Of a DNA stretch of 64,000 nucleotides, positions 8,143 through 16,525 are shown piece after piece. Made by a program: the position numbers and the translations under genes. The first letter of the stretch is position 1. Each line of letters begins with the position of its first letter. The notes below the pieces were generated by a model, which had not been told where the DNA came from, searched no databases, and saw only the letters and a program-made list of their open reading frames with translations. The DNA comes from Natrinema salsiterrestre (lineage in GTDB: Archaea; Halobacteriota; Halobacteria; Halobacteriales; Natrialbaceae): NCBI RefSeq assembly GCF_029502005.1, contig NZ_JAMQOT010000001.1, forward strand, positions 372,001 through 436,000, written 5' to 3'.

Positions 8143-8826
8143 CTAGACGCCGAGTGCGTCCGCGAGCTCGTGAATCGACTCGACGGTCAGGTCCGGCCGA
8201 CCGGCGACCGGCTCCCACGGCCGCCCCTTCCGGTCGACCCATGTACCCTGCATGCCGGCGTGCTTGGCTCCCGTGACGTCGTACCAGCCGGCGGTGGCGT
8301 GGACGATCTCGTCGATCGGCGTCCCGGTTCTGGCGGCCGCGTGGCGGTAGAGTTCGGCGGCGGGTTTGAACGTCTCCACCTCGTCGGCGCTGATCGAATC
8401 CGCGAGGAGGTCCCCGATGTCGGCGTGGGCGATCATCGACGAGAGCATATCCGGATCGCCGTTCGAGACGACGTAACAGTCGTAGCCGCCTTCTCGGAGT
8501 CGCTCGATCCCGTCGCGGACGTCGTCGAAGACCTCGAGTTCGTGGTAGACCGCCAAGATCTCGTCGCGCTCGTCGGCAGTGACGTCGGCGTCGAACACGT
8601 CCAGCGCGTACCGGAGCGCGTCCCGATTCATTTCATAGAACGGCTGGTAGGCGTCGAGGAAATTCGCGACGAGCGTGTACTCGAGCGAACGGAGCCGCCA
8701 CAGGGTCGACACCGGCTCGGGGTCGTCGACGCGATCCGCGAGGGCCTGCGCGGCCGCATCGACGTCGACGATGGTACTGTAGGAGTCGAACGTGACCGTC
8801 GTGACGCGGTCGGGGTCGAATGGCAT
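8143..8826 (-). CDS. HAD hydrolase resembling L-2-haloacid dehalogenase (type II)
   Basis: A 227-residue HAD-superfamily protein. The nucleophile motif is TFDSYSTIVD with Asp14, and the L-2-haloacid dehalogenase hallmarks WRxRxLEYT, SNGD and the Lys in FKPAAELY follow. The usual S-x-N of motif III is changed (ATAGWYD, Gly where L-DEX has Asn177), which occurs in other type II relatives but weakens a firm substrate claim. The ATG at 8826 starts MPFDPDRVTTV; upstream in-frame codons are not family-like. It is part of the minus-strand run that holds the Asp-nucleophile hydrolase. Confidence 0.85.
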   Translation of the reverse strand: MPFDPDRVTTVTFDSYSTIVDVDAAAQALADRVDDPEPVSTLWRLRSLEYTLVANFLDAYQPFYEMNRDALRYALDVFDADVTADERDEILAVYHELEVFDDVRDGIERLREGGYDCYVVSNGDPDMLSSMIAHADIGDLLADSISADEVETFKPAAELYRHAAARTGTPIDEIVHATAGWYDVTGAKHAGMQGTWVDRKGRPWEPVAGRPDLTVESIHELADALGV

Positions 8827-8989
8827 TCGGTTGGAACGACAGGGCGAGTCGCAATAGTTCTCGGCCGATCGTCTCGAGGAACCGCGGCCTATCATCAAGG
8901 GATGTAGCTGTAAGCACGGAACGAGATACCCGGCTGGCGAGAGCGCAGTGGCTCGCGAAACGAGGACGACCGAATCGGTCGAACGAGGG

Positions 8990-9472
8990 TTACTCGCCGA
9001 ACGGGTCCTCGTAGTCGTTGCGGATGAAGTACCGGACCCAGTTGCCGTAGGTACGGTCGGCGGGGTGGTCCGCGACCTGTTCGAATCGAACTGTTCCCGC
9101 CGCATCGATGACGTACACGCCCGCGATACCGGTGAGGCCGTGACTGGTTTCCTCGGTACCGCTGTACTGGTCGGCGACCTCGCCGTTCGGATCGGCCAGC
9201 AGTTGAATCTCGAGATCGTAGCGGTCGCGCATCTCCGTGACTCGTGCCAGCGGATCGGTCACGACCGGCAGGACGTCGACGTCCTCGTTGAACCAGAGGT
9301 CGTAAGACACCTCGCTGAACGTCTGGAGCTGTTCCGCACAGAAGCTACACCAGTGTCCGCGGTTGACGAGGACGACGGCCGGCCCGTCCTCGAGCCGATC
9401 GGAGAGCGAGATCTCGTCGCCAGCGGTGCTCTGAAGCGTGAAGTCCGGCGCTCGTTCGCCTTCTAATCCCAT
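8990..9472 (-). CDS. Peroxiredoxin/AhpC-TSA-like thioredoxin-fold protein
   Basis: A 160-residue thioredoxin-fold protein with the N-terminal G-x-x-A-P-D-F-T-L motif of peroxiredoxins and a CSFC redox pair after GHW (about residues 40-46). In classical peroxiredoxins this position is T/S-x-x-C with a single peroxidatic Cys; a CxxC here fits the AhpC/TSA-like group reported in many archaea and actinobacteria. The ATG at 9472 is used; a GTG two codons earlier is possible. Probably protects against peroxides or works as a thiol reductase. Confidence 0.82.
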   Translation of the reverse strand: MGLEGERAPDFTLQSTAGDEISLSDRLEDGPAVVLVNRGHWCSFCAEQLQTFSEVSYDLWFNEDVDVLPVVTDPLARVTEMRDRYDLEIQLLADPNGEVADQYSGTEETSHGLTGIAGVYVIDAAGTVRFEQVADHPADRTYGNWVRYFIRNDYEDPFGE

Positions 9473-9554
9473 ACGCACAGGAGGGCCTTCAGTGGGGTAT
9501 GTCTGTGGGCTGCCTGTGGAAGCACGAGCGGGGTGGGGCGTCGCCGGGGGCCGG

Positions 9555-10646
9555 TCACTCCCGGAGGAAATCGCTCGCGAGACCGGGAAAGACCGTCTCT
9601 CCGAAGCGGATGGCGAGGACGACGACGATCGGACCGAGGAACAACCCCCACCAGCCGAAGGCGAGCGTGCCGAGGAAATAGCCCAGCAGGACCGCTCCCA
9701 TATGAATGCCGCTACGCGACGAGAGGAACGCTCGAGCGAAGAAGTCCGGGATCGTGTCGATGACGACGAGGGTAATAGCGAAGAAAGCGATCGGGTGCCA
9801 GAGCGGTTTCGGGGTCGTCAGCGCGACTCCGAGGAGGACCAACCCGTAGGGAACGTAGACGATTTTCATCCCGACCGCCGGGATCAGCGTCCCGATCCCG
9901 ATGAGCAGGGAGAGCAACGCCGGCGTCCAGACGACTGGCCCGTCCGAGGCGACGGCGTTGAGGCCGTAGTAGACGACTGCGGCGGCGCTGGCCGCGACCA
10001 CGATCACCGCCAGATTACTGAGGAAGATCGTCTCGAGGTCGTCGTCGACCGCCTGCGTGTACGAGACGATATCGTCGTCGCGGTCGATGCTCTCGTAGAA
10101 CCACCGTCGGAGCTTCTGATCGTCTCGCAGGAGATAGAAGAGGATAGTGACCATGAGAAAGAACTTCGCGAGGATCGAAGCGGTGATCGCGAGGACCGAC
10201 TGGAGCCGTCCGACGACCCCCGGAACCCCCTGACGGAGCACGCTCGTGACCGACCCGCCGGAGCCGGACGCGATCGCGTCCCGGAGTCGGTCGATGTTGC
10301 CCTCCCTGACCAATCGCAGGTACGGCTGGAAGAGCGATCGATACGCCTCGAGATCGCTCGCGGCGAGGAACTGATCGAGCTCCCTGAGCGCGACGACGAC
10401 CGCGTAGGCGACGACGGCGAGCATCGGGAGGATGACGAACAGGATCGTGGCCGTCGCCGTCACGTTCGGGTGGTCGACGACGCGATCGAGCTGGCGGTAG
10501 AGCGGGCGCGTCGCGTAGTACAGAAAGATCGCGAAGAGGAACGAACCGATGTACCGAAAGAGAGCGAGTCCGATCAACACCGCGAGGACGCCTCCGAGAA
10601 CGACCCAGGCGACGCGCTTCCCGTCCCAGCTGTCGAACACGCTCAT
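9555..10646 (-). CDS. AI-2E family transporter (PerM/TqsA-like permease)
   Basis: A 363-residue integral membrane protein of the AI-2E exporter family. Two hydrophobic segments lie near the N-terminus, a large hydrophilic stretch spans about residues 90-150, and five or six further helices follow, including the family's GxxxPxxG-type region (LIGIGTLIPAVGMKIVYVP) and a final GLFLGPIVV helix. The ATG at 10646 starts MSVFDSWDG; the upstream extension is not membrane-like. Members have been linked to signal export, Na+/H+ antiport or unknown substrates, so the substrate here is open. Confidence 0.85.
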   Translation of the reverse strand: MSVFDSWDGKRVAWVVLGGVLAVLIGLALFRYIGSFLFAIFLYYATRPLYRQLDRVVDHPNVTATATILFVILPMLAVVAYAVVVALRELDQFLAASDLEAYRSLFQPYLRLVREGNIDRLRDAIASGSGGSVTSVLRQGVPGVVGRLQSVLAITASILAKFFLMVTILFYLLRDDQKLRRWFYESIDRDDDIVSYTQAVDDDLETIFLSNLAVIVVAASAAAVVYYGLNAVASDGPVVWTPALLSLLIGIGTLIPAVGMKIVYVPYGLVLLGVALTTPKPLWHPIAFFAITLVVIDTIPDFFARAFLSSRSGIHMGAVLLGYFLGTLAFGWWGLFLGPIVVVLAIRFGETVFPGLASDFLRE

Positions 10647-10768
10647 ACGCAATGTCACAGTCGTGCGCGCCAAAAACGTCCGTTACAGCGAGTGAAACGG
10701 TGATCGATCCGTGACTATCACGCCGGGAAACGGGATCCGGTCGAGACGCCTCCCGACTCGAGCGCGCG

Positions 10769-11569
10769 TCACTCGATCACCGCACGCACCTGCAAATATT
10801 CGACGCGGATCGCGTTGTCGCCGAACCAGTCCTCGAGCGCGGCGACCGCGTCTCGGCGCAGCTCGGCCCGCGCCCCGTCGTCGTCCATCCGCCGGAGGAC
10901 GGGCGAGAGCGGTCCCGATTCCTCGGCGAACTCCCGCCAGAAGTGGTGTGGCGTGGCGTAGCGGAACTCGAGGAGCCGGCGCTGGAAGGACAGGTCGGCG
11001 ACGCCGGCGAACTGGTCCCGAACGAACTCGGGGTCGCCCCACTGCAGGTGCGACCAGGGATCGCTCGGCGATGCCGTCACGTGGTCGGTCAGGACCGTCG
11101 TGAGGTCGCCGACGACGCCGTTGGGCGACCACGCGGTGAAACAGACCCGACCACCGGACGTCGTCACGCGGCGGAGCTCCGTCCCGGCTCGAGTCGAGTC
11201 GGGGGCGAACACGTGGCCGAAGTTCGAGAGGACGACGTCGAACGCGTCGTCGGGAACCGGGAGCGTCTCGGCGTCGCCGATCAGCCAGCCGATGTCGTCG
11301 TATCCCGCGAGCGTCGCGTTTTCCCGGGCGAGCTCGAGCATGTCGTGAGCCAGGTCGAGGCCGACGACCGCCGCACCCGCCCGTCGGGCGGTCAGCGCGG
11401 CGTTGCCCGTCCCGCAGCCGACGTCGAGGACGCGATTGCCCGGATCGATGCCGGCGACGTTGACCAGCCGCGCGATAGCGGGCAGCATGTTCGGGGCCAT
11501 CGCGGGATACCGCCCGGCCGACCAGACGTGTCTCGCGGATCGATCGCTTCCCTCGGTCGGATCCTCCAT
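10769..11569 (-). CDS. Class I SAM-dependent methyltransferase
   Basis: A 266-residue methyltransferase with motif I VLDVGCGTGNAAL near residue 48, an acidic residue after strand 2 (VGLDLAHDMLELA), and motif post-I IGDAETLPVPDDAFD. The C-terminal half (WSHLQWGDPEFV) is typical of UbiE/YcgJ-like enzymes whose acceptors are often quinones or unknown small molecules. The start at 11569 (MEDPTEGSD) is chosen because upstream codons are Arg/Pro-rich and unlike the family. It is divergent from the SDR gene, with 121 bp between them. Confidence 0.85.
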   Translation of the reverse strand: MEDPTEGSDRSARHVWSAGRYPAMAPNMLPAIARLVNVAGIDPGNRVLDVGCGTGNAALTARRAGAAVVGLDLAHDMLELARENATLAGYDDIGWLIGDAETLPVPDDAFDVVLSNFGHVFAPDSTRAGTELRRVTTSGGRVCFTAWSPNGVVGDLTTVLTDHVTASPSDPWSHLQWGDPEFVRDQFAGVADLSFQRRLLEFRYATPHHFWREFAEESGPLSPVLRRMDDDGARAELRRDAVAALEDWFGDNAIRVEYLQVRAVIE

Positions 11570-11690
11570 AGCCGGTCGTCGGTGGCCACGTACAAAAGCG
11601 AACAGCTCCGCTCGACCCCTCATCGATCCCGACAGCGACTGAAGCGGTCCCACGGCCACCGTTTTGTGCCGCGGCTCCGTGTCCCGTGGT

Positions 11691-12392
11691 ATGGCACGAA
11701 CCGCAGTTATCGCCGGCGTCGGTCCCGGCCTCGGCGCATCGCTCGCCCGCAAATTCGTCGACGAGGGCTGTCAGGTCGGGCTGTTCGCCCGGTCGGCGGA
11801 CTACCTCGAGGAACTGGCGGCCGACCTCGGCGACGACGCGCTCGCCGTTCCGACGGACGTCATGGACCCGGACGCGGTCGAGGCGGGATTCGAAGCCGTT
11901 CGCGACGCGTTCGGCCCGGTGGACGTCCTCGTCAATCACGCGAGCGGCGGCTCGTGGAAGGGCGTCCGGGACATCTCTCCGGAGGAGTTCGAGCGCGCGT
12001 GGGAGGTCTCGGCTCACGGTGCGCTCCTGTGCTCGCAGGCGGCCGTCGACGACATGCTCGCCGGGGACGGCGGGACGATTCTCTTCACCGGCGCGACGTC
12101 GGCGGTTCGGGGTCGCGGCGGCGCGATCGGCTTCAGCGCGGCCAAGTTCGGCGTTCGAGGGATGGCGGAATCCATGGCTCGAGAGCTCGGCCCAGAGGGG
12201 ATCCACGTCGCTCACGTGGTGATCGACGGCCAGATCGAGACGCCGCAAGTTCGCGAGTCCCGGCCCGAGCGCGACGAGGCGGAATTCCTCGACCCGGACG
12301 CCGTCGCCGACTCCTACTGGCACCTCGTGACGCAGGATCGGTCCGCGTGGACCCTCGAGCTGGACGTCCGACCCCACGTCGAGGAGTTCTGA
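11691..12392 (+). CDS. Short-chain dehydrogenase/reductase-like protein with Phe for catalytic Tyr
   Basis: A 233-residue SDR-fold protein. The dinucleotide motif is GVGPGLG (residues 9-15) and the structural N-x-A-G motif is altered to VNHASGG. The catalytic YxxxK is FSAAK, with Phe148 and Lys152, so the acid/base Tyr is missing although the Lys is kept. It may be a reductase with displaced chemistry or a non-catalytic binding protein. The start at the ATG at 11691 is immediately before the Rossmann fold. It stands alone, divergent from the methyltransferase and 91 bp ahead of mgsA. Confidence 0.82.
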   Translation: MARTAVIAGVGPGLGASLARKFVDEGCQVGLFARSADYLEELAADLGDDALAVPTDVMDPDAVEAGFEAVRDAFGPVDVLVNHASGGSWKGVRDISPEEFERAWEVSAHGALLCSQAAVDDMLAGDGGTILFTGATSAVRGRGGAIGFSAAKFGVRGMAESMARELGPEGIHVAHVVIDGQIETPQVRESRPERDEAEFLDPDAVADSYWHLVTQDRSAWTLELDVRPHVEEF

Positions 12393-12483
12393 CCGTCGTC
12401 CGGAGCGTCTCAACGGGGCGAGAGGAGCCACGGACGGTCGTCGACAAACGAGGGCTTATCCTGCGGGGCGTCGATGCGTCGGT

Positions 12484-12852
12484 ATGACACGCGTCGCGCT
12501 GATCGCCCACGACGAGAAGAAGCCGGACCTCATCGACTTCGCTCGAGCGCACGAAGACCAGTTGCGGGCGTACGACCTGATCGCGACCGGAACGACCGGA
12601 AAGCGGTTGATCGACGAGGTCGGGCTCGAGATCGAACGCAAGGAATCGGGGCCGCTCGGCGGGGACATGATGATCGGGTCGGAGGTCGCTGAGGGGAAAC
12701 TCGACGGGATCGTCTTCCTCCGGGATCCGCTTCGAGCCCAGCCCCACGAACCCGATATCTCCGCGCTGTTGCGGATCTGCGACGTTCACGACACGGCGCT
12801 CGCGACGAACCTCGCCTCCGCGGAGTTCCTCATCGAGGGACTGGCGGAATAG
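12484..12852 (+). CDS. mgsA: Methylglyoxal synthase
   Basis: Converts dihydroxyacetone phosphate to methylglyoxal and phosphate, a bypass of lower glycolysis. The 122-residue protein has the family's ATGTTGK phosphate-binding segment, GPLGGD with the catalytic Asp, and the HEPDISALLR segment with the active-site His. The C-terminal part (NLASAEFLI) also matches. Length is close to the bacterial enzyme (about 150) but shorter at the C-terminus, as in other haloarchaeal versions. The ATG starts directly at the conserved N-terminus MTRVALIAHDEKK. Confidence 0.94.
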   Translation: MTRVALIAHDEKKPDLIDFARAHEDQLRAYDLIATGTTGKRLIDEVGLEIERKESGPLGGDMMIGSEVAEGKLDGIVFLRDPLRAQPHEPDISALLRICDVHDTALATNLASAEFLIEGLAE

Positions 12853-12974
12853 TCGTCGACTGCCGTCGAGCCGACCACCGCGTCGGGAACGGGGTGCGAA
12901 TCACCGCGTCCGTTTCCGCCGGCGTCTCGGGCCGAAGGGATAGCTTCAACCCGCTCGAGCCCCCTGTCACGCCT

Positions 12975-13634
12975 ATGTTACGGGCGGTCGTCTTCGATCT
13001 CGATTACACGCTCGCCGTTCCGCGACGGGATCGGACGACGATTCTCGAGGAAGCGACGACCACGACGGGTGCGCCGTCGTTCACGCGCGACGCCTATCTC
13101 GAGGCCCACCGCCGGAACCTGACCAGCGAGACGCGCGAGCCGATCTTCGCCGACCTCCTCGAGGGACGGGAGAGCGACGCCGATCCGGCCGCCGTCGCGA
13201 CGGCCTACCGCGAGACGATTTCTGACGCGCTCGAGCCGCTCCCGGGCGTCGAAGCCATGCTCGCGGACCTGCGCGGGGAGTATCGGGTCGGCCTGCTCAC
13301 CAACGGGCCGGTTCGCGCCCAGCGGGACAAACTCGAGACGCTGGGCTGGGAGGACGCCTTCGACGCCGCGCTGGTGACCGGCGAGCTCGAGGCCGGGAAG
13401 CCGGATCCGCGCGCGTTCGAGGCGATCACCGGCGAACTTGGCGTCGACCCCGCCGACGCGGTCTACGTGGGCGACGAAGTCGAAGCCGACGTCCGCGGTG
13501 CGACGGAGACCGGGCTGCGGGCGATTCAGGTGCTGCTCGAGGACGGCCCCGATCCGGATCCGCGGGCCGTCGCCCACGTCGAGCAGCGAGCAATCGCGGC
13601 CGTGCTGCCGGAGATCCTCGACGAACTCGAGTGA
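12975..13634 (+). CDS. HAD-superfamily hydrolase (phosphatase-like)
   Basis: A 219-residue HAD protein of subfamily IA. Motif I is FDLDYTLAV with Asp8 and Asp10, motif II is LLTNG, the Lys of motif III is in GKPDPRAFE, and motif IV is VYVGDEVEADVRGA. DxD in motif I indicates a phosphatase rather than a dehalogenase. The substrate is unknown; relatives include phosphoglycolate phosphatase and pyrimidine nucleotidases. The ATG at 12975 is directly ahead of the first beta strand. Confidence 0.88.
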   Translation: MLRAVVFDLDYTLAVPRRDRTTILEEATTTTGAPSFTRDAYLEAHRRNLTSETREPIFADLLEGRESDADPAAVATAYRETISDALEPLPGVEAMLADLRGEYRVGLLTNGPVRAQRDKLETLGWEDAFDAALVTGELEAGKPDPRAFEAITGELGVDPADAVYVGDEVEADVRGATETGLRAIQVLLEDGPDPDPRAVAHVEQRAIAAVLPEILDELE

Positions 13635-13667
13635 AGAAGTAACAGTTTCCGTTCGTCGGTGGTTGCG

Positions 13668-13673
13668 TTTTTT
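13668..13673 (+). terminator. T-tract terminator after the HAD gene
   Basis: Six consecutive T residues occur 33 bp after the HAD stop codon, in a region otherwise poor in T runs. Archaeal RNA polymerase terminates at such tracts without a hairpin. A second T6 run lies at about 13785-13790, before the convergent sulfatase-fold gene. No larger gene is seen between 13635 and 13879; a GAGCGAAGCGAGC-like palindrome is at about 13747-13760. Confidence 0.4.
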
Positions 13674-13879
13674 GATATTGAATAGGAACGTCGAACCGTT
13701 CCGACGCGCCGTTTAGCTGAATCGTGGCGTAAGCTCCCTTCCTCAGCGAGCGAAGCGAGCAGAGAGGGGATACAGCGCCGCTCGTTTTTTATAACTGATG
13801 GGTGTTGGAGGCGTACACGATGATGTGTCAGCAAAACACTACAGCGCCCCGCCTGCAGAAAGGTAGCAAAGGAAACCGA

Positions 13880-15223
13880 CTATTCGTCGAGATAGCCAAG
13901 CGCGGCCAGATCCTCGCGGAATTCGCGCCGTCCGACGTCTGATGCGACCCGAATAGTTTCGAACTCACGATCCAGCTCGGCCTCTAACCGTTCGCGTTCG
14001 GAATCCGGAATCTCGTCGACGGGAATGATTTCTTCATCGCCATCGACTAAACGAGTCGCGATGCGCTCGCCTCCGCTGTCGATCAGTTTGTATTCCGTTC
14101 CACGGACGCCCTGGAGATCATCTCGGTAATCAGGTGCCTCCGTGTAGATGTAGTCGGAGCCGCCATCGGTGAGTTCGAAGAAGCCCGTCCCGTCCACGAT
14201 CGAGTCTCGCAACAGTCGGAGGGGAACTTGGCCGTCGACCGTTTGCGACGGTCCGTCAGGGTGACGAACGATAAGCGGAACCGCGATGAGCGTGTCCCAC
14301 AACTCGTCTGCGTGTCCGAACTTACCGAATTCCCCAAAGCCTTCGCCGTGATCCCCGGTCACGATGATGAGCGAATTTTCGTACTCGCCCTCCGCACGGA
14401 GATAGTCGATAATACGACCGATCTGGTCGTCTACATGTCGAACAGTGCAGTCGTACACGTACTCCATGTCGGGGATATCTTCGTCCGTTATCTCGTCCTG
14501 GGAATTCCTGGCTTTCTGTGAGAGCTGTTTGATTTTCTTCTTGGAGAACACGCGGCCGTACTGTTGTTGGATGTGCGTTGGCGATAGATACGGGTGGTGA
14601 GTATCCATGTAATGAACCCACAGAAACTGCGGTCCATCCGTCTCGGCCAACCAATCGATCGCTCGATCGGTGATGATTTCACCCCCCTCGTCCCGGTGGA
14701 AAAGGCTCCGTCCAAGATGCTCCATGGATAGCTTATTCGCGCGTAAGGCCGCCTGCATCAGCGGGGTGTCCTCGATCAAATCACGGACGTATAGCCGCCA
14801 CACACCACGATCGTTCTCTTTTCGCGCCTCCGTACTCACGTCGTCGTAGTACTCGAATCCCCGGTCGATATTGTACCGTCGCGCTGTGAAGTTGTTCTGA
14901 CTCAGCCCACCGGTGGAAAACCCGCGGTTCGAGAGTTCCTCTGCGATCGTGAGAGGCGGTGTTCCGGCACTCGGTAAGCCATACTCGTCGAACTCGGAGG
15001 GATACCTTCCCGTGAGCATCGACGGAATGGAGTCTTGTGTCGAAGGGCCCGAAGCGATACCCGGTTGAAACTCGAGGGCGTCTTCCGCCAGTTCGTCTAT
15101 GTTCGGTGTTAATGGCACCCCGTTACGACTCGAGTGGACGCGATCAGCCCGAAGTGAGTCTGCGGAAAGAAGAATAACGTTATCGAGTTCGTCAACTGGT
15201 GGCAATTCGTTCGAGTTACTCAT
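13880..15223 (-). CDS. Sulfatase/alkaline-phosphatase-fold protein with Thr at nucleophile position
   Basis: A 447-residue protein of the sulfatase fold. Metal-binding elements are present: LLSADSLRAD (Asp22) near the start and TGDHGEGFGE with KFGHADELWD in the C-terminal half. The canonical C/S-x-P-x-R activation motif is absent; the aligned segment is GPSTQDSIPSMLTG (residues 59-72), with Thr62 where the formylglycine precursor would be. This resembles phosphoglycerol or phosphoethanolamine transferases that use Thr. Substrate unknown; a surface-polymer role is possible. Codon use is visibly less GC-rich than in flanking genes, which suggests transfer. Confidence 0.8.
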   Translation of the reverse strand: MSNSNELPPVDELDNVILLSADSLRADRVHSSRNGVPLTPNIDELAEDALEFQPGIASGPSTQDSIPSMLTGRYPSEFDEYGLPSAGTPPLTIAEELSNRGFSTGGLSQNNFTARRYNIDRGFEYYDDVSTEARKENDRGVWRLYVRDLIEDTPLMQAALRANKLSMEHLGRSLFHRDEGGEIITDRAIDWLAETDGPQFLWVHYMDTHHPYLSPTHIQQQYGRVFSKKKIKQLSQKARNSQDEITDEDIPDMEYVYDCTVRHVDDQIGRIIDYLRAEGEYENSLIIVTGDHGEGFGEFGKFGHADELWDTLIAVPLIVRHPDGPSQTVDGQVPLRLLRDSIVDGTGFFELTDGGSDYIYTEAPDYRDDLQGVRGTEYKLIDSGGERIATRLVDGDEEIIPVDEIPDSERERLEAELDREFETIRVASDVGRREFREDLAALGYLDE

Positions 15224-15467
15224 AGCGTACGGATTTGCGATAAACTAGTTAGTCTTTTTGTGTTTTGAATAGGGGATCGAACCATCTGAATAGAAGACAT
15301 GAACGGTAGTATACGTACCCGTTCAACAACGATACCCGCGGCGGGACAAGATTTGAGAGAGTTATTGCCATCGACCGATATCATTGAGAGAATTAACGTT
15401 CGCCAATGACGAACCGCGTTTGGCGCGTGCCACCGCTATTGAACCTCTCAACCAGGTGTGTACAGTG

Positions 15468-15860
15468 CTATTCGTCAGCTTTCTCGAGCCGCCGACTCAC
15501 CTGCTGTACCACGTCCGTCGCCTGCTTGACCTCGGCGCCGCTTTCGACGAAAACGAGCGTCTTCGGGGGCGCTGTCGCCTTCGGTCGCATTCGGAGATCC
15601 GTGTCCGATGCCGCCTCGGCCGCCGCGTCCTGGCCCGTCTCGAACTCGAGGTGTGCCCGCTCTTCGTGAATGAAGACGCGAGCGATCCGCTCGTCGTGGC
15701 GAGTCACGTCGTAAGCGCGAGCACCGTCGGCCGTCGGTTCGACGTCGCGATCGGCGTTCGTCACGGCGAAATGTGTGAGTTCACCGTCCTCGCGGCCGTC
15801 GATCTCGCTCGAGAGGAGTTCGGCGATCCGGCGACCGTCGGTGATCCGGTCCTCGACCAT
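15468..15860 (-). CDS. Conserved haloarchaeal protein, 130 aa, unknown function
   Basis: An acidic soluble protein beginning MVEDRITDGRRIAELL. It contains an alpha/beta-looking core (ELTHFAVTNADRDVEPT, RIARVFIHEERAHLEF) and a basic Pro-rich stretch (RMRPKATAPPKT) before the C-terminal helix. I recognise no catalytic motif. The in-frame codons up to 15905 encode MTFNDYYSLAPRPPS, and a start at 15905 cannot be excluded. It is separated by about 120 bp from the DUF2240 gene on the same strand. Confidence 0.65.
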   Translation of the reverse strand: MVEDRITDGRRIAELLSSEIDGREDGELTHFAVTNADRDVEPTADGARAYDVTRHDERIARVFIHEERAHLEFETGQDAAAEAASDTDLRMRPKATAPPKTLVFVESGAEVKQATDVVQQVSRRLEKADE

Positions 15861-15980
15861 GCTCGGTGGTCGGGGTGCGAGACTATAGTAGTCGTTGAAA
15901 GTCATTGCACTCCCGGTCGCGAATCAGCGGCCAACACGAACGGTGCTGGCCGCTCGAGTGCGAGCGGTGCGTAAATCGTT

Positions 15981-16451
15981 TCAACGACTACTAGAACCGT
16001 CTTCGGTGTCGAGCACGGCCGAGCGGGCGATCGGAACGAGGTCCTCGACGTCGACTCCCCGCCGGCGGGCGTAGACCACTGCAGCGGCCTCGATGGTCAG
16101 GCCGAGTTCCTGCTGGAGCGTGTTGATCGCGCCGACGGCCTCGTGTTTCTCCATCCCCTCGGCGACCAGCGAATCGAGGACCCGTTCGAACGCGGACCGT
16201 TCCTGCAGGAGGTCCTCGTCGGGGACGAACTCCTCGGGGACCGTCACCTCCGAGGGGTCGAACGCGACCGCGAGCCCGTCGTCCTCGCGCTCGAGGAGTC
16301 CCTCCTGCGTGGCGATGTCGATCAGCCGTTTGGCCTGATCGGGGGAGAACCAGTCCCGGTCGAGCGAGAGGGCGACGACAAACTCGTTTTCCTTGAGGTG
16401 GCGGGTCCCGTTCTGGATGAACGGGGCGGCGACCGCGACGCGAAGGCTCAT
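15981..16451 (-). CDS. DUF2240 family protein
   Basis: A 156-residue archaeal protein of the DUF2240 family. The N-terminal half looks like a winged helix (ENEFVVALSLDRDWFSPDQAKRLIDIATQEGLLE), with a basic first helix, and the C-terminal part is an alpha-helical segment ending in the conserved ARRRGVDVEDLVP. A nucleic-acid-binding role is plausible from the fold-like pattern but unproven. The ATG at 16451 begins MSLRVAVAAPF, the usual family start. Confidence 0.83.
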   Translation of the reverse strand: MSLRVAVAAPFIQNGTRHLKENEFVVALSLDRDWFSPDQAKRLIDIATQEGLLEREDDGLAVAFDPSEVTVPEEFVPDEDLLQERSAFERVLDSLVAEGMEKHEAVGAINTLQQELGLTIEAAAVVYARRRGVDVEDLVPIARSAVLDTEDGSSSR

Positions 16452-16525
16452 CGGAGACGACTTCCTCGAGCGGTGAAAAAACGATGGCGGTTCCGGACGG
16501 TGCGGTCGGGGCGGTCGGCCGGCGA

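Noticed and set aside
10683-12487. Frames of 500-580 codons overlapping the methyltransferase and SDR genes
   Set aside because: They cross two well-supported genes on opposite strands, are Arg-rich and show no recognisable family.
13880-15223. Classical arylsulfatase
   Set aside because: There is no C/S-x-P-x-R activation motif.
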